64,000 nucleotides of DNA from assembly GCA_022410635.1 (NCBI GenBank), contig JAJVDF010000434.1, positions 953,368-1,017,367 on the forward strand, read 5' to 3'. The notes beneath the pieces are model-generated. The model was not told where the DNA came from. It saw nothing but the letters and a program-made list of their open reading frames with translations, and did no database searches. A program made the position numbers and the translations under genes. This DNA is from Tretioscincus oriximinensis. Its lineage: Eukaryota > Chordata > Lepidosauria > Squamata > Gymnophthalmidae. This document shows positions 45,101 to 49,069 of this stretch, piece by piece (positions within the stretch are counted from its first letter, which is position 1; every line of letters starts with the position of its first letter).

Positions 45101-46653
45101 CACCTTTTACAGCCACTCAAATGGCTCTGTGACCTGGCAAAGGAGCCTGAAGTCTGGGGTTGCAAATTGCATTTAATGGAATAGCTGGCACTGTTTACTG
45201 TTTGCATGCCAAAACCCCTAAATACCTGATGTAAGTTTGGGTAATTATTTAGCAGTCTTGGTTTTAATACATTTCAATATAAAGGTGTACTGGATCAACT
45301 GCTGTAGAATCAGTCTGTTGCGATCATGGCAATAGTTTAGAATTATTTTTATATCCTAGTGAAACGAACGTGGAAACAAAAGTCCCTTCTGCCACAGCTC
45401 TGAATGTCTCTATACCTGTTTCCAGGTAAGTAAGATTGTTAAAGGCATTGAATTGCTTGGCCAATGTAGCTAGAAGGATTTGTAATTATCTGTATTTACA
45501 GGTATTCAGAGGCCACTAAATCATTATAGTTCTGAGAAACCCAATTAGAAAAGGAATAAATCTTGTTGCCCTTTGCTGCATAGAAGATCAACTAAAGATG
45601 GAGTATGGAAAAATTAGTAAACATGAACTGTAAATTCAAATATATGTACAATTTACTCTTTAGGAAAAGAAAAATCATTTTTAGTTAACAAGATAGAAAC
45701 AATATCCTCATCTATTTTTTCTGCAGATAGTGAATCATGTTTTACTTTTTGATTCAGAAGATTCTCGACTTTATTTGGGGTTCATGAAAATTCTGAAATA
45801 GCACTAATAGCACGTAGAAACATGAAGAAAATAAAAAAGAAGTGGAGATCCATGGTAGGGCCTTTTCCATCACAACACCCAGATTATATAACTCCTCCTC
45901 TGTCTAAAATACATTATTTGAAAAACTGCTGTAATTTAGGAAGGAGGGTCATGATTGGCCACCTGAAAATGGACAACCTGTGACATGGGTCACCAGCAAC
46001 AAAGTCCATTGTGGTTAGACAGTCAGACTCTTATCTAGTAGTCTCCCAGCTCAATTCCACACTCTTACATGAAGCCAGCTAGTTGACCCTGAGCTAGTCA
46101 CAGGTCTTTGGAGTTCTTTCAACCACACCTACTTCATAAGCTGCCTGTTGTGAAGAGAAGAACAGAAGTTTATGTAAATTGCTTTGAGTCCTTTCAGCTT
46201 AAAAAAGTAGGGTGTAAAAACCAACTCTTCTATTTCTTTACTATATTCTTCATGCAACACTTCATAGAGACTAATTCGTACACTATTTGAAAAATAGAAG
46301 ACTGTAAGTGTTATGACACTGGTAGAAATTACTGTATCCAGTTTGTGTATCCTAAATCAGAGTTCCAATGGGGATCGAACTTTGCACAATATTACTTTGC
46401 CTTCCTATAATTTGTCTGCACCACCTAATGATATCATTTGTGGCCCCTATTATCTCTTGCAGTGACCCCAAAAGGTTTTGTTCCCTTGCAAGTATTAAGT
46501 ATTCTACCCCCATCCCCAATCTTTTTCAGAGATGCGAGAGATTTTGTGGACTGGTATGCTCAAACACAGGCCAATGTATTTGGACAAAGAATCATGGAAA
46601 CTACTGAAAAGCTAAAAGAAAAGACAAATCAGAAGAATCTCATTCTGGACTAA
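71..46653 (+). CDS. CFAP221: CFAP221 (PCDP1), 21 exons, 5' end missing
   Basis: Cilia- and flagella-associated protein 221, a subunit of the C1d projection of the ciliary central apparatus, where the family binds calmodulin and works with CFAP46/54/74 to control waveform. I recognised it from conserved blocks such as [68 protein letters not shown] and RFQQAARK. The exons, given as separate entries, are joined by GT-AG introns with compatible phases throughout and total 2325 nt: 774 codons plus a TAA stop. The N-terminal part in the window (exons 1-4) is the end of an MSP/ASH-type beta-sandwich domain. The middle is basic and helical, and the C-terminal half is low-complexity and less conserved. 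The human protein starts about 110-130 residues before the first exon seen here, so one or more 5' exons and the promoter lie upstream. No frameshift or internal stop was found, so the gene looks functional. Confidence 0.93.
436..961. mobile_element. hAT-type MITE, 526 bp, with 8-bp TSD
   Basis: The ends are inverted: left TAGGGTTGCCATA, right the reverse complement of TAGGGCTGCCATA (one mismatch in 13). It is flanked by ATACTTGT (428-435) and ATTCTTGT (962-969), an 8-bp target duplication with one mismatch, as made by hAT transposases. It has no transposase ORF, so it is non-autonomous. The inside carries a perfect 30-bp inverted pair (670-699 with 790-819), a doubled ATGCAGGATTTTAAAGGAAA (565-612) and a purine/pyrimidine-alternating GTGCGTG stretch near 855-900. 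A much shorter relative lies at 54850-54966. Confidence 0.8.
670..819. repeat. Perfect 30-bp hairpin inside the hAT MITE
   Basis: The arm 670-699 (starting GTAGCTGCTCCAATGCTGG) is exactly complementary to 790-819, with a 90-nt loop. An intact stem in an otherwise decaying element suggests recent or palindrome-assisted conservation. Confidence 0.85.
970..1699. other. Intron sequence, nothing recognised
   Basis: AT-rich intronic DNA between the hAT MITE and a SINE. No exon, conserved block or clear repeat was seen. Confidence 0.5.
1700..1858 (-). mobile_element. Sauria-like tRNA-derived SINE, degraded
   Basis: Read on the minus strand it has the head and B-box region (GGTTCGATTCC) and the body CTTGGGCTAGTC, followed by the conserved ATTTCACAG...GTGTCTATTGTGG part. 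It matches the better-preserved copies at 48546 and 51075. A short internal duplication of AGGAGACT is present. Confidence 0.65.
1860..3110. other. Intron sequence, nothing recognised
   Basis: AT-rich intron with one ambiguous base (2202). Small open frames near 2540-2920 show no family resemblance. Confidence 0.5.
3111..3283 (-). mobile_element. Second SINE family (tRNA-derived), 5' part
   Basis: The reverse complement contains GGCTCAGTCACTAAGGAGAT, then the GAGCACCTTCCACTAGCCTG body and TTGCAAGGAATTGCAACTGA, matching the full copies at 41446 and 56983. The 3' tail is missing. One base is ambiguous (3259). Confidence 0.75.
3284..4110. other. Intron with a small palindrome
   Basis: A short foldback lies around 3450-3490 (GAATATTCTGGAATAAATAT with CCAGAATATCC). 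Otherwise no recognisable element before the exon at 4111. Confidence 0.4.
4111..4211 (+). CDS. CFAP221: CFAP221 exon (window exon 2)
   Basis: 101 nt, starting [16 protein letters not shown] and ending in the first two bases of a codon (TG) that is completed as Cys by the next exon. It has a strong pyrimidine-rich acceptor (TTCTTTTCAAG) and donor G|GTAAAT. Reading on through the donor gives an immediate TGG TAA, which explains why an open frame stops here. Confidence 0.93.
4212..5275. other. Intron sequence, nothing recognised
   Basis: No exon-like or repeat-like structure recognised. Confidence 0.5.
5276..5400. repeat. (ATCA)n run and likely LINE 3' end
   Basis: Four to five ATCA units run into GTATTTATTACGGTCGTAAA, which looks like the short-repeat tail and 3' end of an interspersed element read from the minus strand. 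The family was not identified. Confidence 0.4.
5693..5845. mobile_element. Penelope-like foldback element, partial
   Basis: It begins with ATAGCTGTGTTAGTC and has arms GGCATAAGCTTTCATAGACA and its near complement ending GAAAGCTTATGCC, around a CATCTGAAGTAGAC centre. The right arm stops at CACCAACTTTCT, so it is truncated. Same family as 10534, 22028, 31308, 44835 and 54672. Confidence 0.7.
5846..7923. other. Intron sequence, nothing recognised
   Basis: AT-rich intron. No exon or repeat could be supported, apart from a GC-richer stretch at 7810-7923 just 5' of the CR1 tail. Confidence 0.4.
7924..8103 (+). mobile_element. CR1 LINE 3' end
   Basis: It matches the end of the larger CR1 at 20520 (CAGTGGAACAGG..., GCATTGAGCAGGGGGTTGGA, GGAGGTCCCTTCCAACTCTA) and ends in TTCTATGATTCTATA, the octamer repeat that terminates CR1 copies. 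Strongly 5'-truncated, as is usual for CR1. Confidence 0.9.
8104..9097. other. Intron sequence, nothing recognised
   Basis: No exon or repeat recognised before the T-rich acceptor at 9085-9097. Confidence 0.5.
9098..9201 (+). CDS. CFAP221: CFAP221 exon (window exon 3)
   Basis: 104 nt after a T-tract acceptor (TTTTTTTAG). It encodes KKYVLPLQ, then [20 protein letters not shown], part of the MSP-like fold. Donor G|GTAAGT. Starts in phase 2 and leaves one base. Confidence 0.93.
9211..9498 (+). other. Unrecognised open stretch in intron
   Basis: About 96 codons are open in one frame, with balanced composition and dense acidic/aromatic residues ([30 protein letters not shown]). It lies just downstream of the exon at 9098, in a frame that continues through that exon's donor. 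It has no family resemblance I can name and no downstream donor that I trust. It could be part of an old element or processed pseudogene. Confidence 0.3.
10302..10461 (+). CDS. CFAP221: CFAP221 exon (window exon 4)
   Basis: 160 nt, the longest exon here. It encodes [20 protein letters not shown], then [18 protein letters not shown] and CACIFTGTS, closing the beta-sandwich domain. Acceptor TTTATTTTAG; donor AC|GTATGT leaves two bases. Confidence 0.94.
10534..10709. mobile_element. Penelope-like foldback element, 10-bp TSD
   Basis: Flanked by CTTCATAAAA on both sides (10524-10533 and 10710-10719). The arms GGGCTAGTAGCACTTTGAGA and its complement flank CATCTGAAGAAGTAGACGTG and TCTACGAAAG. The right end reads GACTAACACGGCTATTTCTC. 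No ORF. Confidence 0.85.
10947..14150 (-). mobile_element. CR1-clade LINE, near full-length relic
   Basis: Read on the minus strand: an apurinic-endonuclease domain (13918-13083) with [20 protein letters not shown] and [13 protein letters not shown], then an RT fragment (12384-12073) with [16 protein letters not shown], then the RT C-terminus (11822-11268) with [13 protein letters not shown] and KDLGVLVD. The 3' end is AGCCATACTGGATC... near 10980, ending TTCTTATGTTC. The RT core between the endonuclease and palm motif A is missing and replaced by foreign DNA (12372-13075). Frameshifts break the reading frame, so it is dead. This subfamily's tail differs from the TTCTATGA-tailed CR1 at 20520. 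Confidence 0.88.
12372..13075. mobile_element. Unidentified ~700-bp insert in the CR1 relic
   Basis: This segment sits between the endonuclease and RT parts of the CR1 and shows no LINE coding. It starts TGTTGGAACTCAC and ends AATCCACA, so TG...CA ends are possible, but I could not find a convincing target duplication. It could be a solo LTR-like insertion or an unrelated repeat that replaced deleted CR1 sequence. Confidence 0.35.
14510..14775. mobile_element. Two CR1 fragments, opposite orientation
   Basis: 14510-14640 is a minus-strand 3' end (ATAAGAGGAGTCCTGCTGAA...). 14640-14775 is a plus-strand RT fragment reading [19 protein letters not shown], cognate to [16 protein letters not shown] elsewhere in the window. 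Confidence 0.7.
15020..15160. mobile_element. Diverged Penelope-like terminal fragment
   Basis: It contains GACCTGTCTACAAAAGCTCC and CAGACTAACACTGCTGCTTT, which match the end region of the foldback family but come from a more diverged subfamily. Confidence 0.5.
15195..15655 (-). mobile_element. L1-type LINE RT fragment
   Basis: The minus strand encodes [11 protein letters not shown] (an RT motif C with an intact YADD at 15596-15608), then [13 protein letters not shown]. That order, YADD followed by a KxLG(V/I) block, is typical of L1 reverse transcriptases. Frame breaks and truncation make it a fossil. Confidence 0.75.
15656..16755. other. Intron sequence, nothing recognised
   Basis: No exon or repeat recognised up to the acceptor at 16755. 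Confidence 0.45.
16756..16885 (+). CDS. CFAP221: CFAP221 exon (window exon 5)
   Basis: 130 nt after CTCTTTTGCAG; donor CAG|GTATGG. It encodes a charged, Lys-rich linker beginning [13 protein letters not shown], weakly conserved and probably helical. Ends in phase 0, matching the following exon only 89 bp away. Confidence 0.9.
16975..17104 (+). CDS. CFAP221: CFAP221 exon (window exon 6)
   Basis: 130 nt after TTTTTTTCTCACAG; donor G|GTAACA. It contains the highly conserved block [20 protein letters not shown], a hallmark of CFAP221 orthologues. Ends with one base of a Val codon. Confidence 0.94.
17105..18628. other. Intron sequence, nothing recognised
   Basis: Small open frames at 17222-17419 and 17672-17875 have no family resemblance. 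No repeat was supported. Confidence 0.45.
18629..18745 (-). mobile_element. L2-like LINE or SINE 3' tail
   Basis: TTTATTTATATTTATACCCC and then GCCCTATTTCCAAAGGTCTC is the reverse complement of the tail shared by the Sauria-like SINEs and the L2-like LINE of this window. Too short to say which one it came from. Confidence 0.65.
18894..19005 (+). CDS. CFAP221: CFAP221 exon (window exon 7)
   Basis: 112 nt after CCCATCCTATAG; donor TG|GTGAGT. It encodes [20 protein letters not shown] and ends NQLK plus two bases of a Trp codon. Predicted helical and strongly charged. Confidence 0.92.
19382..19469 (+). CDS. CFAP221: CFAP221 exon (window exon 8)
   Basis: 88 nt after TGTAATTACAG. It encodes [13 protein letters not shown] and then a Glu/Asp/Lys-rich helix. 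The donor is AAG|GTTGGA, with T instead of A or G at intron position +3, the weakest donor in the gene. Phase is 0 at the end. Confidence 0.89.
20520..21957 (+). mobile_element. CR1 LINE with long RT frame
   Basis: A 5'-truncated CR1 with one continuous frame over 440 codons. The RT blocks in order are [20 protein letters not shown] (finger), [12 protein letters not shown] (motif A), [20 protein letters not shown] (motif B) and [10 protein letters not shown] (motif C, 21080-21091), followed by the thumb and C-terminal domain. Two lesions stand out. The first Asp of motif A, normally LDFSKAFD, is Asn (codon AAC, 20822-20824), and the frame ends early at TAG (21845-21847) where the copy at 7924 has CAG. 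The 3' end has the tandem ATTCTATG octamer. Long ORF retention implies a young insertion. Confidence 0.95.
22028..22223. mobile_element. Penelope-like foldback element, 13-bp TSD
   Basis: Flanked by perfect copies of ACCACCAAAAATG (22015-22027, 22224-22236). The two arms carry AGTAGCACTTTGAGACTAAC and GGCATAAGCTTTCGTAGACA, and fold back around CTTCTTCAGGTG. The right end is GACTAACATGGCTATTTC. No ORF. Confidence 0.88.
23061..23150 (+). CDS. CFAP221: CFAP221 exon (window exon 9)
   Basis: 90 nt, 30 codons in phase 0. It encodes [20 protein letters not shown], matching the RGDP...EFQR block of the family. Acceptor GACAATCCAG; donor GAG|GTATGC. Confidence 0.92.
24588..24662. mobile_element. Tc1/mariner-like palindromic MITE
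   Basis: Near-perfect 75-bp foldback: TACTGCTCAAAACTAAGGGA on the left and the complement ending AATTGTTTTGAGCAGTA on the right, flanked by TA repeats. The ACTGCTCAAAA...GGGAACACTTTA terminus is typical of a vertebrate Tc1-like family. It lies inside the L1 relic, so it is younger. Confidence 0.8.
25138..25375 (-). mobile_element. CR1 3' end inserted in the L1 relic
   Basis: It contains AAGAACGTAAGAAGAGCCAT, CCACAGCCCATCTAGTCCAG and AGGCCCACCAGATGCACCTG, the same 3' end as the elements at 10947, 42420 and 60224. It splits the L1 C-terminal coding region, so it inserted later. Confidence 0.85.
26250..27735. other. Intron sequence, nothing recognised
   Basis: A pyrimidine-rich CTCCTCCCCCTCCCC tract lies near 26475. 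A 162-codon minus-strand open frame at 26563-27051 looks like chance: no domain and odd composition. Confidence 0.4.
27735..28075 (-). mobile_element. L2-like LINE 3' region
   Basis: The plus strand reads GGGGAGACTATTCTATAGGC and ATATGGGAGAAGGTATTACT, matching the L2-like copies at 29680 and 51880. The minus strand corresponds to the degraded RT C-terminus and tail. Confidence 0.65.
28618..28713 (+). CDS. CFAP221: CFAP221 exon (window exon 10)
   Basis: 96 nt, 32 codons in phase 0. It encodes [15 protein letters not shown], ending RRFQQAARK, both conserved blocks. Acceptor TGTGTCATGCAG; donor AAG|GTATTG. Confidence 0.93.
29213..29274. mobile_element. Tc1-like terminal fragment
   Basis: GTTAAAGTGTTCCCTTAATT and GTTTTGAGCAGTATA are identical to the right half of the MITE at 24588. 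Only one end is present. Confidence 0.7.
29655..29702. repeat. (TTTA)n simple repeat
   Basis: TTTATTTA units adjoining the L2-like tail at 29700; this is the tail repeat of that element. Confidence 0.7.
29700..30195 (-). mobile_element. L2-like LINE, RT C-terminus and 3' tail
   Basis: The minus strand from 30136 encodes [20 protein letters not shown], then [17 protein letters not shown] and, after a frame break, a G(R)AFSVVAP..W-like block. This YKALNGL...LRS...LxVP layout is the C-terminal region of L2-type reverse transcriptases. It ends in the 3' tail GGCGGGGTAAAAAT plus a TAAA repeat. A GCGCCCCCGCGCCCCC expansion sits at 29970-29995. Confidence 0.75.
30623..30719 (+). CDS. CFAP221: CFAP221 exon (window exon 11)
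   Basis: 97 nt after TCTTTTCTCCAG; donor G|GTAAAT. It encodes [20 protein letters not shown] followed by an acidic helix. Ends with one base of a codon. Sequence less conserved than its neighbours, but frame and splice sites fit. Confidence 0.86.
30776..31000. mobile_element. Two LINE/SINE tails in opposite orientation
   Basis: 30776-30843 (+) reads GGCCGCTCTGAGACCTTCGG...AAATAAATAAAT. 30885-31000 (-) reads TATACTGCCTAATACCCGAA...AATACATTAAAACC. Both are the tail shared by the Sauria-like SINE and the L2-like LINE. They lie only about 40 bp apart in inverted orientation. Confidence 0.65.
31308..31983 (+). mobile_element. Penelope-like element with coding remnant, 16-bp TSD
   Basis: The longest member of the foldback family (676 bp). 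Target duplications ACTTCACTCTATATAT and ACTTCACTCTGTATAT (one mismatch) flank it at 31292-31307 and 31984-31999. The arms start CAGAGAAATAGCCGTGTTAG and contain CTTTCATAGACAGGTCTACT. The middle has a 50-codon frame (31544-31696) reading [20 protein letters not shown] and then GLNKDNGFL, preceded in another frame by EHFNLL. I read this as the end of a GIY-YIG endonuclease of a Penelope-like element. The inner flanks also pair: CCAGGGTCAGGTATTTATAG at 31444 with its complement near 31861. Confidence 0.7.
31899..31930 (+). ncRNA. Hammerhead-like ribozyme core (candidate)
   Basis: CTGAAGA (31900-31906), a short stem-loop, then CGAAAG (31921-31926). This resembles the CUGANGA ... GAAA core of hammerhead ribozymes, which Penelope-like elements are known to carry. 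There is one extra A before stem II and I could not assign a clear NUH cleavage site, so activity is unproven. Equivalent cores sit in the copies at 5693, 10534 and 54672. Confidence 0.35.
32282..32418 (+). CDS. CFAP221: CFAP221 exon (window exon 12)
   Basis: 137 nt. The start was chosen because only the ACTATATAG acceptor gives two leading bases that fit the preceding phase. The competing AGs at 32286-32287 and 32297-32298 give the wrong phase. It encodes [15 protein letters not shown], then [13 protein letters not shown]. Donor CTG|GTATGT. The pyrimidine tract is poor, so the exact 5' boundary is the least certain in the gene. Confidence 0.8.
32625..32890 (-). mobile_element. CR1 3' end
   Basis: AAGAGGAGCCCTGCTGAATG, CCACAGCCCATCTAGTCCAA and GTTGTGTGACAGAGAAAATA match the 3' region of the CR1 subfamily at 10947. 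More diverged than the other copies. Confidence 0.75.
32900..34990. other. Intron sequence, nothing recognised
   Basis: Mostly AT-rich. A small palindromic stretch lies near 34870-34900 (TTGTTTAGTATATGAACTAA). No exon or clear repeat. Confidence 0.4.
34997..35077 (+). CDS. CFAP221: CFAP221 exon (window exon 13)
   Basis: 81 nt, 27 codons. It encodes [19 protein letters not shown], matching the family's LGxVPxK...IKQ block. Acceptor TTTTTTTTCAG; donor AAG|GTTAGA, again with T at +3. Confidence 0.9.
35078..36280. other. Intron sequence, nothing recognised
   Basis: Short open frames around 35753-36048 occur on both strands over the same DNA and show no coding signature. Confidence 0.4.
36283..36387 (+). 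CDS. CFAP221: CFAP221 exon (window exon 14)
   Basis: 105 nt, 35 codons. It encodes [20 protein letters not shown] and ends RTGAE. Acceptor TTTCTCTCAAG; donor GAG|GTAACA. Confidence 0.92.
36507..36647 (+). CDS. CFAP221: CFAP221 exon (window exon 15)
   Basis: 141 nt, 47 codons. It encodes an acidic stretch, then [19 protein letters not shown], matching the family's KPPEAL motif. Acceptor TTAACAATAG; donor TTT|GTGAGT. Confidence 0.92.
36648..38200. other. Intron sequence, mostly unrecognised
   Basis: 37040-37310 is GC-richer than its surroundings, with an open minus-strand frame but no family resemblance. Around 37850-37935 there is a short imperfect GGAAC/GTTCC inverted arrangement. Confidence 0.35.
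38226..38246 (+). promoter_or_regulatory. ZNF143/THAP11-type motif in an old repeat
   Basis: GAACTACAATTCCCAGCATT matches the ACTACAATTCCCAGCAT consensus bound by ZNF143/THAP11 at vertebrate promoters. The same string also occurs in old DNA-transposon sequence. Here it is intronic, 121 bp upstream of the exon at 38367. Confidence 0.4.
38367..38525 (+). CDS. CFAP221: CFAP221 exon (window exon 16)
   Basis: 159 nt, 53 codons. It encodes [20 protein letters not shown], then [18 protein letters not shown] and QKKFLHHR, colinear with conserved human blocks. Acceptor CTTTCATTACAG; donor AGG|GTAAGA. Confidence 0.93.
38781..38881 (+). CDS. CFAP221: CFAP221 exon (window exon 17)
   Basis: 101 nt after GTCCTTCTTTCAG; donor TG|GTAAGA. 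It encodes [20 protein letters not shown] and a Pro/Met/Asn-rich tail. Two bases of a Cys codon are carried to the next exon. Confidence 0.9.
38882..41445. other. Intron sequence, nothing recognised
   Basis: Contains a short poly(A) run and small overlapping open frames on both strands (39490-40180) without coding character. No repeat was assigned. Confidence 0.4.
41446..41742 (+). mobile_element. Second SINE family, full-length copy
   Basis: The tRNA-like head has CCTTGGCTCAGTCGCTTAGG (A box region) and GGGTTTCGAAGCCC (B box region). The body is GAGCACCTTCAACTAGCCAG, then AATTGCAAGAAATTGCAACT, and the tail is TAAGCCGCTTTGAGTCCCTT and AAAGCGGGGTATAATAACCA. Its head differs from the Sauria-like SINE. 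It adjoins a CR1 fragment with no gap. Confidence 0.85.
41743..42670 (+). mobile_element. CR1 LINE, RT C-terminus and 3' end
   Basis: It encodes [40 protein letters not shown] and, after a frame break near 42020, [33 protein letters not shown] and [10 protein letters not shown]. The 3' end is CAGTATGGCTCTTCTTATGT, ending TTCTTAAG. It is the plus-strand counterpart of the 10947 element and about equally old. Confidence 0.88.
42779..42871 (+). CDS. CFAP221: CFAP221 exon (window exon 18)
   Basis: 93 nt after TTCTTTCCACAG; donor GA|GTAAGT. It encodes [20 protein letters not shown], then an acidic run. The 3.9-kb intron before it holds a SINE and a CR1 RT fragment. Confidence 0.89.
42951..43199 (+). 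mobile_element. CR1 3' end
   Basis: AATTAGACAAGTTCATGGAC, GGATGGAGCAACAG-like and GGACTAGATGGGCTCTGGCC, ending CTCTTATGTTCTTATA. Same 3' end family as 42420-42670 but more diverged. One ambiguous base (43103). It lies within the 471-bp intron between two CFAP221 exons. Confidence 0.8.
43343..43456 (+). CDS. CFAP221: CFAP221 exon (window exon 19)
   Basis: 114 nt after CTTTATTTACAG; donor AG|GTAAGT. It encodes [19 protein letters not shown], matching the LTPEMIKVEF motif of orthologues. An Ala/Glu-rich run precedes it. Confidence 0.92.
43457..44834. other. Intron sequence, nothing recognised
   Basis: No exon or repeat recognised. Confidence 0.45.
44835..44962. mobile_element. Penelope-like foldback element, left part
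   Basis: Reads TTCAGAGAAATAACTGTGTT, AAAGTCCATCAAGGGGGGAC, ACTTAGAGACTAACAAGAGA. Only the left arm is clear and it is diverged, so it is an old copy. Confidence 0.6.
45360..45425 (+). CDS. CFAP221: CFAP221 exon (window exon 20)
   Basis: 66 nt, the shortest exon. The acceptor is ATATCCTAG and the donor AG|GTAAGT. It encodes a Ser/Thr/Val linker ([12 protein letters not shown]). Assigned mainly because its phase bridges the exons on both sides. Confidence 0.8.
46008..46245 (+). mobile_element. Sauria-like SINE, diverged
   Basis: It has TGTGGTTAGACAGTCAGACT, CTAGTAGTCTCCCAGCTCAA, CATGAAGCCAGCTAGTTGAC and GTCCTTTCAGCTTAAAAAAG, aligning along its length with the SINE at 48546. It lies in the last intron of CFAP221. 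Confidence 0.7.
46530..46653 (+). CDS. CFAP221: CFAP221 terminal coding exon
   Basis: 124 coding nt after CAATCTTTTTCAG. It encodes [20 protein letters not shown] and a Lys-rich helix ending NLILD before TAA. The short ending resembles the C-terminus of the human protein. Confidence 0.9.
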
Positions 46654-46915
46654 ATGATATCTCTTTGGGGGGATATCGGTTTAGCTGTTCTGAAATTATT
46701 TTTTACATTTTTATGCAGCATTCTTTTTGGGAAGAATATACAGAGACTGCATCTCATCTGTACTTGAATACTGTACACTTACAATTTCACCAACAACTGT
46801 TTGCTATTTCATAAAATGGATAAAGAACAAAAAGTGTTCTGGAGCCATCTTCACTCTCTTCATAGAAGAGCAGAACAGAAAAGAGCAATAAACTTCAGCA
46901 ACTGTGTGCCATCTT
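46654..46915 (+). other. CFAP221: CFAP221 3' UTR
   Basis: A short, AT-rich, repeat-free stretch between the stop codon and the first canonical poly(A) signal. The cleavage point is inferred 15-25 nt after the signal. Confidence 0.6.
46887..46892 (+). terminator. Poly(A) signal of CFAP221
   Basis: A canonical AATAAA, 234 nt after the stop codon and the first on this strand. It is followed by a T/GT-rich stretch (TGTGTGCCATCTTATTCTC) that fits a downstream element. Confidence 0.7.
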
Positions 46916-47235
46916 ATTCTCTCATGTTAATAATTTTCTACAAATGCTAAATCTGTGAAACGTTCTATTTTTTTATGGCCAATTTTGATAAAGATACATT
47001 TCCCTCTATATAAGGGTGCTTTTTTAATAATGGTATATTTATCCCTATATAAGGGTACCTTCAAACATGGGGGGAAACCCCACAAACATCCTGGTACTGT
47101 ACTGGGAATGCTACACAGATTGGCAATTCCAATATAATCCTGAGTTAGTTGATTTTAAAAATAAAAGAAATACTGGCATTATGAAAAACCCAGAACTGAC
47201 ATTAGGTTTCCCTAATTTTGTTTGCTTGCCATGTA

Positions 47236-47545
47236 AGAACATAAAAACATAAGAGGAGCCCTGCTGAATCAGGCCGCAGCCCATCTAGTCCAGCATTCTG
47301 TCTCACACAGAGGCCCACCAATTGCACCTGGGCAGTCTGGAACAGAAGAAGGCGAAATCTTCAATTCTCGACGCCCTGCAAATGGCATTTTAGGAATCCT
47401 GCCTATTGCTCCATCTTGGAGGGAGGATCAAGACATCCAACGTAGTAGCTGTTTATACCCTTGGTTTCCATGAACTTGTCTAATCCCGTCTTAAAGCTAT
47501 CCAGGGTGCTAGAGACCACCACCTCTTCTGGAAGTAAATTCCAAA
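47236..47545 (-). mobile_element. CR1 3' end
   Basis: AAGAGGAGCCCTGCTGAATC, CCCATCTAGTCCAGCATTCT, GCCTATTGCTCCATCTTGGA and ACCACCTCTTCTGGAAGTAA: the same 3' end as the 10947 family. It lies about 330 bp past the CFAP221 poly(A) signal. Confidence 0.85.
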
Positions 47546-48540
47546 GTCAAAATACCCAAAAGCATCCCAAGCACAGTAAATAAATGCAAAGAGAAGTAGG
47601 CCAATGCTTAGTATTTCAAACGGGAACAATAACACAATGAATGGCCAGTAGGTGTAAGAGATGGTTCTTGCCATCTGACAGCTATGACAAGAGGCAACTG
47701 CAAAATTTAAGAGATTTCTCATGATGCCCTCTTGCTGTCCGGACGTAGCCTTAGTCCAGTCCATAAGTTTATCAGTTTATGCACAATAAGTGTAAGTTTT
47801 TAAAAGTGCTGTGCTTATTAAAGATAAAATGTACAAATACTGTTCTGCGAATACTTCATTTTTACTGGTTTCTGATAACTATGTCATTCAACTACATCAC
47901 TGTTTTCTTCCCTTTCACGATTCATAAAATCCACTCTCTTTGTAGAGATGTTTTGCTTTTCCCAGTGGAAGATCTGACTTTGTTCAATATCTTATCAATG
48001 TCCCTGTAGTTTTGAGCTGATTTATATGCATCCCTGGAGACCTTAATGTTTTTAGCAGCGTTCCTATTAGGCTATTCATAAAAAAAATTAATGTATTTAC
48101 AGCTGCTGTCAATGATCTAACACTTGTGTTCATTATTTCAAGCAGAGAACAAACCCTGAGGAAATGTCATATAAACTAATATCTGCAAAATAGATTGGCC
48201 AATGTGAAATGTAATCACCAAAGCTATTATTTTTCTCTGTTTTGAACAAGGTTTTGTTGTGTTTTACAAAAAATGTTTTTCTCTGCCTTGTCTTCACAGA
48301 CATCTATAATCACATAAAATGAACAATTTATCCCTTTTATAAAACCAAATGTGTCTTATGAAGACTAAATAAATAATGATTTTCATAAGCTGATGATCTT
48401 ACGGTGGGTATGGCTGCCTGGTCATCAATATATGTAGATTATAGCCACGTGGAGATCCAGCGAAAGCTTTTGCTTTCTTTAGTACACACACTTTCTGTGT
48501 GCACCGTTGAATTGATGAATTGAACAGCAACACGCTCCGT
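47546..48540. other. Intergenic, nothing recognised
   Basis: AT-rich with small open frames only. Confidence 0.45.
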
Positions 48541-48545
48541 CTTCT

Positions 48546-48801
48546 AGGAGCCAGTTTGGTGTAGTGGTTAGAGTGTAGGACTCGTACCTGGTAGTCTCCC
48601 GGTTCGATTCCCCACTCCACCATGAAAGCCAGCTGGGTAACCTGGGCCAGTCACAGTTCTTTGAACTCTCTCAGCCCCACCTACTCCACAGGGTGTCTGT
48701 TGTGGAGAAATTAACAAAAGCTATGTGCACCACCCTATGGTAGGCCGCCCTGAGACCTTTGGGTATAGGGCGGGATATAAATACAAATAAATAAATAAAG
48801 T
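48546..48801 (+). mobile_element. Sauria-like tRNA-derived SINE
   Basis: The head is GAGCCAGTTTGGTGTAGTGG (A box), then CCCGGTTCGATTCCCCACTC with the B box GGTTCGATTCC at 48601. The body is GCCAGCTGGGTAACCTGGGC, GGTGTCTGTTGTGG, and the tail is GCCGCCCTGAGACCTTTGGG, TATAGGGCGGGATATAAATA, ending in AAATAAATAAATAAAG. The head is that of the squamate Sauria-type SINE family. The tRNA-like part is not a tRNA gene. Confidence 0.9.
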
Positions 48802-48984
48802 TCCCATATCCACTCAACCTGTTGCCCTTTTTTGTGGACAACTGTGGAATGGTCCACAGCAGGTAAGCCTCAGGAACAGGCAAGGAACCTTAGAGATAGT
48901 TCCAGGTGAATCACACTGTGCCTAACATGATGAACCTATAACTATCTCCAGGCTAAATGTCAAAAGCCCACCCAACAGGTGAAT

Positions 48985-49066
48985 ACTTCAACGTTTTCAG
49001 AATAGTCCTTCATGGGCTTCACCTGTAATAAGCCCATGGAAGGACTATTTTGAAAATGTTGAAAGT
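48985..49066. repeat. Foldback hairpin, ~35-bp arms
   Basis: Left arm 48985-49019 (ACTTCAACGTTTTCAGAATA...) pairs with right arm 49030-49066 (...ACTATTTTGAAAATGTTGAA) around a 10-nt loop CACCTGTAAT. The loop's TTCACCTGT also complements ACAGGTGAA just outside the left arm. Probably a MITE. Confidence 0.75.
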
Positions 49067-49069
49067 TTC

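Noticed and set aside
47480..47764. A 94-codon minus-strand frame with hydrophobic segments
   Set aside because: It overlaps a CR1 3' end and has no homology. Hydrophobicity comes from T-rich DNA.
48546..48620. Possible tRNA gene (A and B boxes)
   Set aside because: No acceptor-stem or anticodon-arm pairing, and it continues into a SINE body and tail. The same holds at 41446, 51075, 54006 and 56983.
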